32,884 bases of DNA, from positions 1 through 32,884 of the forward strand of contig JAEESO010000025.1 of assembly GCA_016286385.1 (NCBI GenBank), in the 5' to 3' direction. The notes under the pieces are model-generated. The model worked only from the letters and a program-made list of their open reading frames with translations, made no database searches and was not told the DNA's origin. A program made the translations under genes and the position numbers. The stretch is from Bacteroidales bacterium (GTDB lineage Bacteria; Bacteroidota; Bacteroidia; Bacteroidales; UBA932). This document shows, piece after piece, positions 8,898 to 18,234 of the stretch; position 1 is the first letter of the stretch; each line of letters opens with the position of its first letter.

Positions 8898-8901
<4 letters not shown>
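8116..8901 (-). CDS. bamD: Outer-membrane assembly lipoprotein BamD
   Basis: A 261-residue lipoprotein with its lipobox Cys at position 18. TPR-like repeats follow, in the order expected for BamD: AMDFFAAKKYQKSAQLF, YWGLSNYRAKDYFTAE and FIENFPQSPFTPDAQFYRL, then a C-terminal SEYPESHYRTEL repeat. It partners BamA in inserting beta-barrel proteins into the outer membrane, and bamA is in this same window at 15539. The gene overlaps the trxB stop by 4 bp (ATGA), indicating translational coupling. Confidence 0.9.
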
Positions 8902-9821
<920 letters not shown>

Positions 9822-9822
9822 A

Positions 9823-11433
9823 CTATCTTTCAATGGTAGTTGTGAAATCCTTGTTGTAAACTATGCGGCGCACGGCCTTGTTGGCGGCGTTGCCGTTGGC
9901 GTCAAACTCCAGGGAGAAGTCCGTGTGAAGGCCGTGAGCCTGACGGACGCCCTTTGTGCAGCGCTCTATGAAGTAGCGGGTGGTGTCATAGCCCTGGAAG
10001 GCAAACTGGGAAGGCTCGGTCTTGAAAAGGGCCCTGTAGGCCTTTACAAAGGCATCTACCTTAGGATTTGAGTAGTCCACAAAGTAGGAACTGCTTATAT
10101 GGAGCCTTGCGGCGTGGTAGTCGCTGCCCTCGATGGTTTCAAAGGTACGCACCTTTGACGGGGCGTACATCACAACATCGTAGCCCTTACCCATCATTAT
10201 GCCGATATTCCTTACCACATCACCCACAAATGCCTCACTCTCGGAGGCCACAAGGATGCGGTTTTCGCCGCCCTTTGTGAGCATTCCTTCAAGCGTACCG
10301 GGGATGGAAGTGCCCTCAACGATTGCGTAACTGAGGATTTGGTAAGGGGTGTCCCTCCGCGCAAGGGCGCTACGTAGAGCCACTGAGGCTGATACATTGC
10401 TTGCTCCTTTCTCGGTCACAAACACAATGCGGTCGTCGTCGTCAAGGTCATCCCCAATCCACTCTGCAAGGTCTTCCCACTGGTTTTCAATGGAAGTAGG
10501 GGCAAGGATGAAATTGGTATAGTTCTGGGCCAGGGATGCGGTTTTCTGGTCCAGCGGGGAAACCACCGTAACCTTGCCGTCCACCCTCTGCAGAACCGCC
10601 TCCATATCCCTTGAAGCCACGGGACCAAGCACAAAGTCTCCCCGCGTGAGGATATCCATATTGGGCATTCCTGCCATGAGGTCAAAGACGTTCATCTTTA
10701 TCTTCAGGCCCTCCGCCTCAAGGTCTTTCACGGCCATGAGGGCGCCGGAATAGAAGTCCATATTGAGTTCACTCACGTTACCGGATGCCTTAAGGGGCAG
10801 CACCAGGGAGAACTCCACGTCCTGCTTGGGGGTGAAGGAGAGGTTGTCCTCTACCACTGGGGCGGGAGATTCCTCGACTTCGCTCGGAATGACAGTTTCT
10901 TCAGGCACCACAGGCACGTCATTGCCGGCCTGACCGGCAATCTCTTCCTTTTGAGGTTCCTCCGTGAACGCCACGTGCTTCACGGGGATCTTAAGGACCT
11001 GGCGGGAAGAGAGTTTCCTGCTCTTGAGGCCGTTGTAGTCCATCAGTTCCTTCACGGAAATGTTGTACTTGCGGGCAATGTCCTCAATGTCCTCGTACCA
11101 CTTCACGGTGTGCTCCGTGTAGCCTTTTTCATCCTGAGGGGCATCCTGTACAGAGGCCGCCTGTTCACGGAAAGGCACAAGGATAATGGCATTTTTCTGA
11201 AGGCCGGTCTCCCGAAGGCTGGGATTTGCCTCATATAGGTCCTCCTCCGTTACGCCGTAGGCCTTGGAGATGCCGTAGAGCGTCTGGCGCTCCAGGACAA
11301 CGTGGGAAAGGTACACCTTGCCGTTCAGTTTTACCTTCTCCTTTGAAACGGTAACGGGCGTAGGAACATATTCCTGCGCCATTACGGCAGTGCACATCAG
11401 TGCCGATACAAGTATTGTAAGAAAACGTTTCAT
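9823..11433 (-). CDS. Periplasmic LysM protein with type I periplasmic-binding-like domain
   Basis: A 536-residue protein with a signal peptide ending AVMAQ and two LysM domains at about residues 44-86 and 107-149, which bind peptidoglycan. A linker follows at about 155-205, then a domain of roughly 320 residues resembling the Leu/Ile/Val-receptor fold (FSLVLPLKASG, YSGALMAVKDLEAEG, VLGPVASRDMEAV). Such proteins are common in Bacteroidota, where their ligand is generally unknown. The linker is encoded partly by two common intergenic repeats (10866-10895 and 10916-10948) lying in frame, which yields VIPSEVEES. The gene is 2 bp from its upstream neighbour. No GGCCGAT heptamer occurs anywhere in it. 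Confidence 0.85.
   Translation of the reverse strand: MKRFLTILVSALMCTAVMAQEYVPTPVTVSKEKVKLNGKVYLSHVVLERQTLYGISKAYGVTEEDLYEANPSLRETGLQKNAIILVPFREQAASVQDAPQDEKGYTEHTVKWYEDIEDIARKYNISVKELMDYNGLKSRKLSSRQVLKIPVKHVAFTEEPQKEEIAGQAGNDVPVVPEETVIPSEVEESPAPVVEDNLSFTPKQDVEFSLVLPLKASGNVSELNMDFYSGALMAVKDLEAEGLKIKMNVFDLMAGMPNMDILTRGDFVLGPVASRDMEAVLQRVDGKVTVVSPLDQKTASLAQNYTNFILAPTSIENQWEDLAEWIGDDLDDDDRIVFVTEKGASNVSASVALRSALARRDTPYQILSYAIVEGTSIPGTLEGMLTKGGENRILVASESEAFVGDVVRNIGIMMGKGYDVVMYAPSKVRTFETIEGSDYHAARLHISSSYFVDYSNPKVDAFVKAYRALFKTEPSQFAFQGYDTTRYFIERCTKGVRQAHGLHTDFSLEFDANGNAANKAVRRIVYNKDFTTTIER
10866..10948 (-). repeat. Two dispersed short repeats lying in frame in the LysM gene linker
   Basis: 10866-10895 matches the repeat seen at 18175-18205 (TCAT..TGAGCG.AG.GAAGGATCT type). 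10916-10948 contains ATTGCCGG, a 5-base loop, then CCGGCAAT, the same architecture as the CCCCGG/CCGGGG repeat at 19421-19441. Both encode protein here, at about residues 163-190, between the LysM domains and the binding domain. Confidence 0.8.
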
Positions 11434-11435
11434 AG

Positions 11436-12527
11436 TTACAACGTTTTTGCAAATTCTGTTAAGGCCTCTGAGAAGGCGCTCCAGCTGAGCCTTTCCCTCT
11501 CACGGGCCATTGCCGCCTCGCAGCCCTTGCGGATGGAGTCATCGGCAAAAAACCTGAGGATTTCCTTCCGGATTTCCTCCGGGGCCGGGGAACTTGCAAC
11601 AATCCCCGTGCCAGTATCCCCCACTTCTTCCTTGAGGCCGCCAACGTCCGTCACCAGCATGGGCACTCCAAAGTGGCACGCTATTGCGCTTATTCCGCTC
11701 TGGGTGGCGCTGCGGTACGGAAGCACCACCAGATGGGCCTCACTGAAGTAATTCTTTACCTCACTATCCCTAACATAGCCCTCATGCACCTCTACGCGGT
11801 CTTTTCCGGGCAGGGAGTCAATTATCTCCTGGTACTTATCAAACGGCCCGTAGCATTCTCCGGCTATAGTGAGCCTGTAGTCTTCCGGAAGGTCCCGGAA
11901 TGCCTCCAGGAGTATGTCAAGGCCCTTGTATTCCCGTATGAGGCCAAAGAAAAGAAGGTTTTTTGTGCCTTTGCTTTTCCTTTCAAGCCTCTCCCCAAAA
12001 TGCGTATACAGCGGATGTTGCATTACAATGTGGGGGGCGCCGGGCTTCAGTTTCAAAAGGTCTTTCTCCACACTTCCCGTCATACACACAAAGCCGCTGC
12101 AGGCCTTGAGGTAGTATTTTGTGAGCGGCGCGTCAAAAAAGTGCGGCTCATGGGGAATCACATTGTGAAGGAGCCCCAGGCACTTTGCCCCGCTTTTACG
12201 GGCCACAAACCCAAGCGGCAGGGCAAACCAGCTCATCCAGTACGGAAGGATAAGAAGATCCGGCTTCCAGGCCCTTATGGCCTTTGCCGTCTTTATCCAG
12301 GTGAAAGGATTCAGCGTATCCAGGGTGGCACAGGCCTCCACCGGCGCCGCTTCATCCTCAGGGGTTACGTACTGCGTCTTTCCGGGAAAGAGGAAAGAGG
12401 GGTACTGGCGGCGGTAATTCCAGGCCTTTACTTTATGACATTTTCCCAGCTCCGCCAGCAGTGCAGCGTTGAACTGGGAAATGCCGCCCCTTAAAGGGTA
12501 AAAACTTGAAAGTACCGCTATACGCAC
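11436..12527 (-). CDS. Glycosyltransferase, GT-B fold (GT4-like)
   Basis: A 363-residue protein with an N-terminal GT-B donor/acceptor domain (FYPLRGGISQFN) and a C-terminal half carrying FFGLIREYKGLDILLEAF and LPYRSATQSGISAIA...GVPMLVTDVGGL. These are typical of GT4 enzymes that use nucleotide sugars. The classical EX7E glutamates are replaced by SATQSGI, as in a subfamily of bacterial GT4 proteins. The start is a GTG sharing one base with the upstream TAG stop. The N-terminal strand begins immediately after it, so no later start fits. The acceptor is unknown, with envelope polysaccharide or glycolipid plausible. It lies in an envelope-related operon. Confidence 0.88.
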   Translation of the reverse strand: MRIAVLSSFYPLRGGISQFNAALLAELGKCHKVKAWNYRRQYPSFLFPGKTQYVTPEDEAAPVEACATLDTLNPFTWIKTAKAIRAWKPDLLILPYWMSWFALPLGFVARKSGAKCLGLLHNVIPHEPHFFDAPLTKYYLKACSGFVCMTGSVEKDLLKLKPGAPHIVMQHPLYTHFGERLERKSKGTKNLLFFGLIREYKGLDILLEAFRDLPEDYRLTIAGECYGPFDKYQEIIDSLPGKDRVEVHEGYVRDSEVKNYFSEAHLVVLPYRSATQSGISAIACHFGVPMLVTDVGGLKEEVGDTGTGIVASSPAPEEIRKEILRFFADDSIRKGCEAAMARERERLSWSAFSEALTEFAKTL

Positions 12528-13135
12528 TACTTCTTGGACTCTTCCTTGGTTTTGATATAGGCGGCGTTAAGGCCGGCAAGGAGGTCTTCCGTGATGTCCA
12601 GCTTAGGGTCTCCGGTTACTACGGGAGTTGAGAGGATGGGGCCTGCAGTGGTGAGGATGAGGGCGTACTGGTGCTCTGCGTTGTACTCCTGGACGAACTC
12701 TGAAATTGCGTTTGCAATCTGGTTCATCATAACCTGCTGTTCCTCGCTCATCTCCTGCTGCTTGCGCACAACATACTGCTGGTAGTCCTGCTGCTGCTGC
12801 TGGATCTTCTGGTACTGGGCCTGAGCCACTGAAGTGGTGAGGAGGCCTTTGTCCACCTTGTTCTGGAAATCTGTCATGTCCTTTTCCAGTTTCTTGCCGC
12901 GACGGTCAATCTCTGCCTGGATGCCGGAGGTTTTGGTCTCGAATACGGAATTGAGGTCATTGGCCATGTCATAGCCTTCCATGACCTTGTCCATATTGAA
13001 GAAAACGATGCTGCCTGCTACGGCGGTGCTGTCCTGAGCTGCGGCTGCTGCGGGAGCGGCGGCCTGGTTCTGGTTGCAGGACACTGCAAATGCCATAAGG
13101 GCAACTACTCCTGCGATGATACTGATCTTTTTCAT
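12527..13135 (-). CDS. OmpH/Skp-family lipoprotein
   Basis: A 202-residue protein with a lipobox ending at Cys20, an Ala/Gln-rich spacer (residues 21-38), then the OmpH start strand IVFFNMDKVMEGYDM. A long, glutamine-rich coiled coil follows (about 60-150), and a C-terminal part (YALILTTAGPILST) returns to the trimer base. Skp-like chaperones hold unfolded outer-membrane proteins in the periplasm. This copy is lipid-anchored, unlike the soluble OmpH at 18235. It heads the long minus-strand operon, with its own TATCTTTG box. Confidence 0.88.
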   Translation of the reverse strand: MKKISIIAGVVALMAFAVSCNQNQAAAPAAAAAQDSTAVAGSIVFFNMDKVMEGYDMANDLNSVFETKTSGIQAEIDRRGKKLEKDMTDFQNKVDKGLLTTSVAQAQYQKIQQQQQDYQQYVVRKQQEMSEEQQVMMNQIANAISEFVQEYNAEHQYALILTTAGPILSTPVVTGDPKLDITEDLLAGLNAAYIKTKEESKK

Positions 13136-13164
13136 ATAACGTTTTTAGTATTTGTCTGAACTTG

Positions 13165-13172
13165 CAAAGATA
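13165..13172 (-). promoter_or_regulatory. -7 box before the OmpH-like lipoprotein gene
   Basis: TATCTTTG on the minus strand fits TAnnTTTG and sits 29 bases before the start codon, just after the pdxJ stop. No clear -33 TTG at the usual distance. It is probably the main promoter of the long operon, possibly with read-through from pdxJ. Confidence 0.55.
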
Positions 13173-13173
13173 G

Positions 13174-13896
13174 CTATTTTTTGCGGATTTCCGTAAGATA
13201 CGCCCCAATTGTTTTCTCAAGGCCCATATACAGGGCATCTGAGATAAGCGCATGGCCGATTGAGACCTCATCCGTCCATGGAATTGTGCGGATGAAAAAG
13301 GCAAGGTTCTCAAGGGAAAGGTCATGCCCGGCGTTAAGGCCAAGGCCCGCATCCCGCGCCGCCACGGCGGTCTCAAGGTAGGGGTCTATGGCTTTTTCAG
13401 GGTCCTTGGGATAGTTCTCCGCGTAGGCGGCGGTGTAGAGCTCAACTCTGTCGGCCCCGCATTCCGCAGCGCCGAAGGCCATCTCAGGGATGGGATCTAT
13501 GAAGATAGAAACGCGTATTCCCTTGCTGTGGAAGGTTTTCACAAGGCCCGTGAGGAGTTCCTTGTTTGCTATTGTGTCCCAGCCGGCGTTTGAGGTGATG
13601 GCGTTGTGACCGTCCGGAACAAGGGTCACCTGGTCCGGCACCACCTCCATCACAAGGTCCACAAAGCTCTGGACCGTGGGATTGCCTTCAATGTTGAATT
13701 CCGTCTTGATGAGCGGGCGGATCTCCCTTACATCGGCATACCTTATGTGGCGCTCGTCCGGCCTTGGGTGCACCGTGATGCCCTCTGCGCCGAATTCCTC
13801 GCATTTTTGGGCCGCCAGGGTGACGTCCGGGACATTGCCGCCGCGGGCGTTACGGATGGTGGCGATTTTGTTGATATTTACGCTGAGTCTTGTCAT
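13174..13896 (-). CDS. pdxJ: Pyridoxine 5'-phosphate synthase
   Basis: A 240-residue TIM-barrel enzyme that joins 1-deoxyxylulose 5-phosphate and 3-amino-2-oxopropyl phosphate to make pyridoxine phosphate. Family signatures are SVNINKIATIRNARGG, GITVHPRPDERHI, FNIEGNPT, TLVPDGHNAITSN and LNAGHDLSLENL. Length is normal. It is divergent from nadK, an arrangement common in Bacteroidota. Confidence 0.97.
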   Translation of the reverse strand: MTRLSVNINKIATIRNARGGNVPDVTLAAQKCEEFGAEGITVHPRPDERHIRYADVREIRPLIKTEFNIEGNPTVQSFVDLVMEVVPDQVTLVPDGHNAITSNAGWDTIANKELLTGLVKTFHSKGIRVSIFIDPIPEMAFGAAECGADRVELYTAAYAENYPKDPEKAIDPYLETAVAARDAGLGLNAGHDLSLENLAFFIRTIPWTDEVSIGHALISDALYMGLEKTIGAYLTEIRKK

Positions 13897-13915
13897 ATTC
13901 TATATTAATATGGTA

Positions 13916-13923
13916 CAAAAGTA
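13916..13923 (-). promoter_or_regulatory. -7 box of pdxJ
   Basis: TACTTTTG on the minus strand fits TAnnTTTG and lies about 19 bases before the pdxJ start. The -33 element is not clear. The box faces away from an identical TACTTTTG for nadK on the plus strand 22 bp away. Confidence 0.55.
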
Positions 13924-13945
13924 AGGATTTTTGTGCAAAATATGT

Positions 13946-13953
13946 TACTTTTG
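13946..13953 (+). promoter_or_regulatory. -7 box of nadK
   Basis: TACTTTTG on the plus strand, 22 bases before the nadK ATG. It forms a compact divergent promoter region with the pdxJ box. Confidence 0.55.
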
Positions 13954-13975
13954 CAGGTTGATTTATGATCAAGAT

Positions 13976-14800
13976 ATGAAAATAGGATATTTCATCCTGA
14001 AGGATGAGTTAAGGGAAGACGCCCGCATGAAGGCCCTCCTGAAGGACCTTGAGGAGGCAACCTTCGAGGTTTATGAGATCAAGAAAAAGGCCGATGTCCG
14101 CCCGGAAACGGACCTCGTGCTCTCCATGGGCGGGGACGGTACTTTCCTCAGCGCAGCACATACGGTGGCCGATATCGGCCTGCCCATCCTGGGAGTGAAC
14201 TTCGGCCGCATAGGCTTCCTCTGCGAAAACAGGCCAGAAGCAGTGCGCAAGGCCCTTGTGGAGGGAGATTTCAGCATAGAGTACCGCACCGTCCTCAACG
14301 CTACGCTCAAGGGTCCGGAGGCGCGCCGCACAATCGGCATGCTCCCCTATTCCGTCAACGAGGTTGCGCTTCACCGCAGCGGATCTTCCGTCCTTGGCAT
14401 CCACGTGAGCATAGACGGAGAGCCCCTTCCTACCTATTGGGCCGATGGCCTCCTGGTTGCAACCTCATCAGGCTCAACCGCTTACTCCCTTTCCGTGGGA
14501 GGCCCCATCTGTATGCCTGACACAAAGGTCCTGGTGCTGGCCCCTATCTCCCCGCACAACCTCAACGTGCGTCCTATCGTCATTCCTGAAACCGCCAAGA
14601 TAGACATCTCCTTCGAGTCCCGCGACGGCAAGGCCACTATGTCCATGGACAACCGCGTGGAAGAAATCCAGACAGACTGGACAATCCACGTGGAGATGGC
14701 ACAGTTTTCGCTCAAACGTGTCCGGCTCCCTGAATCCGGCTTCGTGAAGGCTCTCACCTCACGCCTTTTCTGGGGAGAGGATATGCGTAACAACGAGTAA
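13976..14800 (+). CDS. nadK: NAD kinase
   Basis: A 274-residue enzyme that phosphorylates NAD to NADP. It has the signature GGDGT at residues 52-56 (SMGGDGTFLSAAH), then NFGRIGFLC, YWADGLLVATSSGSTAYSLS and the C-terminal KATMSMDNR. I start it at the ATG at 13976. The frame continues upstream, but that region holds the promoter box and has no conserved sequence. uppS follows 6 bp after the stop. Confidence 0.96.
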   Translation: MKIGYFILKDELREDARMKALLKDLEEATFEVYEIKKKADVRPETDLVLSMGGDGTFLSAAHTVADIGLPILGVNFGRIGFLCENRPEAVRKALVEGDFSIEYRTVLNATLKGPEARRTIGMLPYSVNEVALHRSGSSVLGIHVSIDGEPLPTYWADGLLVATSSGSTAYSLSVGGPICMPDTKVLVLAPISPHNLNVRPIVIPETAKIDISFESRDGKATMSMDNRVEEIQTDWTIHVEMAQFSLKRVRLPESGFVKALTSRLFWGEDMRNNE

Positions 14801-14806
14801 TTTCTT

Positions 14807-15508
14807 ATGGAAGAAAGGATACCGCAGCACGTATCTATCATCATGGACGGCAACGGCAGGTGGGCAAAGGCCCGCGGCCGTGAGCGTGTCTTCGGGCACA
14901 TGGAGGGCGTGGAAAGCGTCCGCGCCTGCCTTGAGTATGCAGTTGAAAAGGGCATCAAATACCTTTCCCTCTACGCTTTTTCAGAGGAAAACTGGAACAG
15001 GCCCAAGGATGAGGTCATGACCCTGATGGAACTCATGATGAAGTCCATGAAAAATGAGATAGGCAGGTTCATGAAGTACAACATCCGCTTTGTGGTGCTT
15101 GGAAACAGGGAGCGCCTCTCGGATTCCCTCAACGCCGGGATTGACGCAATGATGGCGGAAACCGCCGGCAACACCGGCACCACCTGCGTTGTCTTCTTAA
15201 GCTACAGCGGCAAGTGGGACATCCTCCAGGCCATGAAAAAGGCGGCGGCGTCTTTATCGGCCCAGGAGATTCAATCTCTTGAGATCCAGGACTTTGACAA
15301 ATATCTTGTCACGGCCGGTATTCCTGATCCGGACCTCCTTATCCGCACCTCCGGAGAAATCCGAATATCCAATTATCTGCTGTGGCAGTGCGCCTACACA
15401 GAGTTCTATTTCACGGACGTCCTGTGGCCCGATTTCCGTAAGCCGCAGTTCCAACAGGCCCTTGACGAATACGCCCGCAGGGACCGCAGATATGGAAAAG
15501 TTAAATAA
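14807..15508 (+). CDS. uppS: Undecaprenyl (isoprenyl) diphosphate synthase
   Basis: A 233-residue cis-prenyltransferase making the C55 lipid carrier for peptidoglycan and glycans. It shows the signature MDGNGRWAKARG with catalytic Asp14, YLSLYAFSEENWNRP and the C-terminal PDLLIRTSGEIRISNYLLWQ with EFYFTDVLWPDF. The central motif reads SYSGKWDI where many homologues have SYGGR. The gene is in the nadK-uppS-bamA-ompH set, a conserved Bacteroidota order. Confidence 0.96.
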   Translation: MEERIPQHVSIIMDGNGRWAKARGRERVFGHMEGVESVRACLEYAVEKGIKYLSLYAFSEENWNRPKDEVMTLMELMMKSMKNEIGRFMKYNIRFVVLGNRERLSDSLNAGIDAMMAETAGNTGTTCVVFLSYSGKWDILQAMKKAAASLSAQEIQSLEIQDFDKYLVTAGIPDPDLLIRTSGEIRISNYLLWQCAYTEFYFTDVLWPDFRKPQFQQALDEYARRDRRYGKVK

Positions 15509-15514
15509 AAATGT

Positions 15515-15522
15515 TAACTTTG
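15515..15522 (+). promoter_or_regulatory. Possible internal -7 box before bamA
   Basis: TAACTTTG fits TAnnTTTG and lies 16 bases before the bamA ATG, in the uppS-bamA gap. No -33 TTG is evident, so bamA may depend mainly on read-through. Confidence 0.4.
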
Positions 15523-15538
15523 TAGGATTGAACATTTG

Positions 15539-18118
15539 ATGACTGTGAGAAGACTAGTTTTGATAGTGGTTCTGGCGCTCCTTGGGATAACCCTTCGGGC
15601 CCAGAGCAGCGTAGAGATAGATTATGCCCACCCCCGGAAACTGACCGTGGGCGGCGTTGGCGTGGAAGGCAACCAGTACTTCTCAGAGAATCAGATTCTC
15701 CAGCTCACAGGCCTCAGGAAGGGTATGGAAATCACCGTCCCAGGAGACGACGTAACCGGAATCGTCCGCCGTCTTGTGGCCCAGAAGTACTTTGAGGACG
15801 TTGCCGTGCGCATAGATTCTGTGAAGGCCGATTCCGCGTGGGTGAAGGTGGTCATCCGTGAGCGCCCCCGCGTGTCCCGCTGGACATACACCGGCGTAAA
15901 GTCCGGTGAGAAGAAGGACCTTCAGGAAAGGCTCAACCTCCGTCCCGGCCGTGAGTTCTCAGATTACGTAAAAAACACCTCCACGGATATCATCAAGCGC
16001 TATTACAAGGAAAAGGGCTTCAACAACGTGAAGGTGGAAACGGAAGTCACCAAGGACTCCGTCATCCGCAGCGCCATACGCGTAAACTTTGCGGTGGACC
16101 GCGGCAAGAAGATCCATATCAAGAAGATCAATTTCACCGGAAATACGGATGTCAAGGAGCGCAAGCTTGCCAAGAACATGAAGGAGACCCACGCCGCAAC
16201 GTGGTACAATTTCTTCAAGTCCAAAAAGTTCAAGGAGAAGGAATACCAGACAGACCGTAAGACGGTCCTGGATGCCTTCAACGAGGCAGGTTACCGTGAC
16301 GCCCGCCTGGTGAGGGACTCCGTCTATCTGATTGACGACAAACACCTTAACATAGACATGGACTTCGACCAGGGCAAGAAGTACTACTTCCGTAACATCA
16401 CCTGGACAGGTAACTCAGTGTATCCTTCGGAAGTCCTCAACAACATCCTCCAGATCAAGAAGGGAGATGTCTATGATGTTGTCACTATGGAAAAGCGCCT
16501 CCACGGCGGCGGCAAGGAGAATGAATACGACGTCTCCAAGATGTACAAGGACAACGGTTTCCTGTTCTTCAACGTCACCCCCGTGGAAGTCAATATCCAG
16601 AACGACTCAATTGACGTTGAGATGCGTATCTCTGAGGGCAAGCCCGCAACTCTTAATGAGGTTATCATCAACGGTAATGACCTCACCAATGAAAGGGTTG
16701 TGCGCCGCCAGCTCATGACAAGGCCCGGATACCTCTTCTCCCAGAGTGATTTTGAGCGTTCCATCCGTGAGATTGCCTCCATGGGCCAGTTTGACGCAGA
16801 GGCCATCATGCAGTACGGTTCCGGCTACAACATCATCCCCAACCAGCTCAACAACACCGTAGACGTTATATATAATGTTACGGAAAAGCCGTCTTCCCAG
16901 CTGGAGCTCTCCGGCGGTTGGGGCGGCAATACCTTCGTTCTTACCGCGGGCGTAAGTTTCAACAACTTCTCTACCCGCCGTATGTTCGAGAAAGGCGCCT
17001 GGAGGCCCGTGCCGCTGGGAGATGCCCAGAACCTTGCTTTCCGTTTCCAGACAAACGGTAGGTACTACACCAACCTCAGCGCCAGCTTCACTGAGCCCTG
17101 GCTCTTCGGCAAGCGTCCCACTTCCCTTTCCATCTCCGGATACTATTCAAGGATGACGGACTCCTACCTTGCTATCGGCATCCTTTCAACGGACAAGATG
17201 TTTGAGGTATTCGGCTTCAACGCCGGCCTTGGTACACGCCTTAAGTGGCCCGACAACTACTTTGTGCTGTACAATAACCTTAGCTGGCAAACCTACAAGC
17301 TTACCAACTGGACCAACTCCTACTTTGCGTTCAACGACGGTATTTCGCATAACCTGAGCTACACCATCTCGCTGTCCCGTAACTCCACGGACCAGCAGAT
17401 CTATCCCCGTACGGGCTCCGAGTTCTCGGCCTCCCTGCAGCTCACGCCCCCGTACTCCCTCTTCCGCAAGTACACCTGGGGCTATGACGCAAATGACAAG
17501 CGCGTAAAGCTGCCAGTAGAAAGCTACAAGGACGTCAACTATGACACCTGGACATCGGCCGAAAGATACAAGTGGATAGAATACCATAAATGGAAATTCA
17601 ACGCAACCGTGTACACCAAGCTCATCGGAGACCTGGTGCTCATGACGCGCGCACAGTTCGGATACCTTGGCTACTACAACCGCAATTGGGGATACTCCCC
17701 GTTTGAGAACTTCCAGGTTGGCGGCGACGGTATGTCCGGCTATATGACCTACGGCGCAGAGATCATCTCCCTGCGTGGTTATGAGGATTACTCCCTCACT
17801 CCCCGCAAGATGACTCCCTACAGCCGCAATTATGAAAGTTACGCAGGTAACGTTTATGACAAGTTCACCGTAGAACTCCGTTACCCTGTGATTTTGCAGC
17901 CTCAGTCCACTATATTTGTGCTGGCCTTCCTGGAGGGCGGTAACTGCTGGAGCGACATCCGGGAGTTCAATCCTTTCCAGATCAAGCGCAGCGCTGGTGT
18001 GGGCGTGAGGGTGTTCCTGCCTATGATCGGCCTCCTTGGCGTAGACTGGGGCTGGGGCTTCGACGACCCTGTTAACGGCGGCAGCCAGTTCCACTTTGTC
18101 CTTGGTCAGCAGTTCTAG
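15539..18118 (+). CDS. bamA: Outer-membrane protein assembly factor BamA
   Basis: An 859-residue Omp85 protein with a signal peptide ending LRAQ. Five POTRA repeats follow up to about residue 450, with YYKEKGFNNVKVE and MYKDNGFLFFNVTPVEV marking repeat ends. The C-terminal beta barrel includes the conserved lid-loop motif SLRGYEDYSLTP and ends in the aromatic FHFVLGQQF expected of barrel proteins. It inserts outer-membrane proteins together with BamD (8116-8901). I use the ATG at 15539, because the TTG one codon earlier is not needed. The stretch 15833-17553 has no GGCCGAT heptamer. Confidence 0.96.
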   Translation: MTVRRLVLIVVLALLGITLRAQSSVEIDYAHPRKLTVGGVGVEGNQYFSENQILQLTGLRKGMEITVPGDDVTGIVRRLVAQKYFEDVAVRIDSVKADSAWVKVVIRERPRVSRWTYTGVKSGEKKDLQERLNLRPGREFSDYVKNTSTDIIKRYYKEKGFNNVKVETEVTKDSVIRSAIRVNFAVDRGKKIHIKKINFTGNTDVKERKLAKNMKETHAATWYNFFKSKKFKEKEYQTDRKTVLDAFNEAGYRDARLVRDSVYLIDDKHLNIDMDFDQGKKYYFRNITWTGNSVYPSEVLNNILQIKKGDVYDVVTMEKRLHGGGKENEYDVSKMYKDNGFLFFNVTPVEVNIQNDSIDVEMRISEGKPATLNEVIINGNDLTNERVVRRQLMTRPGYLFSQSDFERSIREIASMGQFDAEAIMQYGSGYNIIPNQLNNTVDVIYNVTEKPSSQLELSGGWGGNTFVLTAGVSFNNFSTRRMFEKGAWRPVPLGDAQNLAFRFQTNGRYYTNLSASFTEPWLFGKRPTSLSISGYYSRMTDSYLAIGILSTDKMFEVFGFNAGLGTRLKWPDNYFVLYNNLSWQTYKLTNWTNSYFAFNDGISHNLSYTISLSRNSTDQQIYPRTGSEFSASLQLTPPYSLFRKYTWGYDANDKRVKLPVESYKDVNYDTWTSAERYKWIEYHKWKFNATVYTKLIGDLVLMTRAQFGYLGYYNRNWGYSPFENFQVGGDGMSGYMTYGAEIISLRGYEDYSLTPRKMTPYSRNYESYAGNVYDKFTVELRYPVILQPQSTIFVLAFLEGGNCWSDIREFNPFQIKRSAGVGVRVFLPMIGLLGVDWGWGFDDPVNGGSQFHFVLGQQF

Positions 18119-18150
18119 GTATGGTTTTTGTGCTTAATGCACCCGGCACC

Positions 18151-18205
18151 CTGTCATCCCGAGCGATGGCACCCCTGTCATCCTGAGCGTAGCGAAGGAT
18201 CTCAG
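18151..18205. repeat. Short dispersed repeat, one full and one partial copy
   Basis: 18175-18205 is a TCATCCTGAGCG..GCGAAGGATCT repeat of the type common between bacterial genes. 18151-18171 is a partial copy (CTGTCATCCCGAGCGATGGCA). A relative lies in frame inside the LysM gene at 10866-10895. The copies fill most of the bamA-ompH gap. Confidence 0.75.
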
Positions 18206-18234
18206 AAAAAGAAAAAACGATAAAATTATTTGAT

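Noticed and set aside
9822..9833. A TTG start for trxB adding four residues
   Set aside because: The ATG at 9821 fits the family N-terminus and avoids overlap with the LysM gene stop.
13931..13975. An N-terminal extension of NAD kinase
   Set aside because: The upstream frame starts at a non-ATG codon and contains the -7 box. Homologues start at MKIGYF-like sequence.
17186..18094. A 302-codon minus-strand frame opposite bamA
   Set aside because: It lies wholly within the BamA barrel region, whose protein motifs are clear, and it has no recognisable features.
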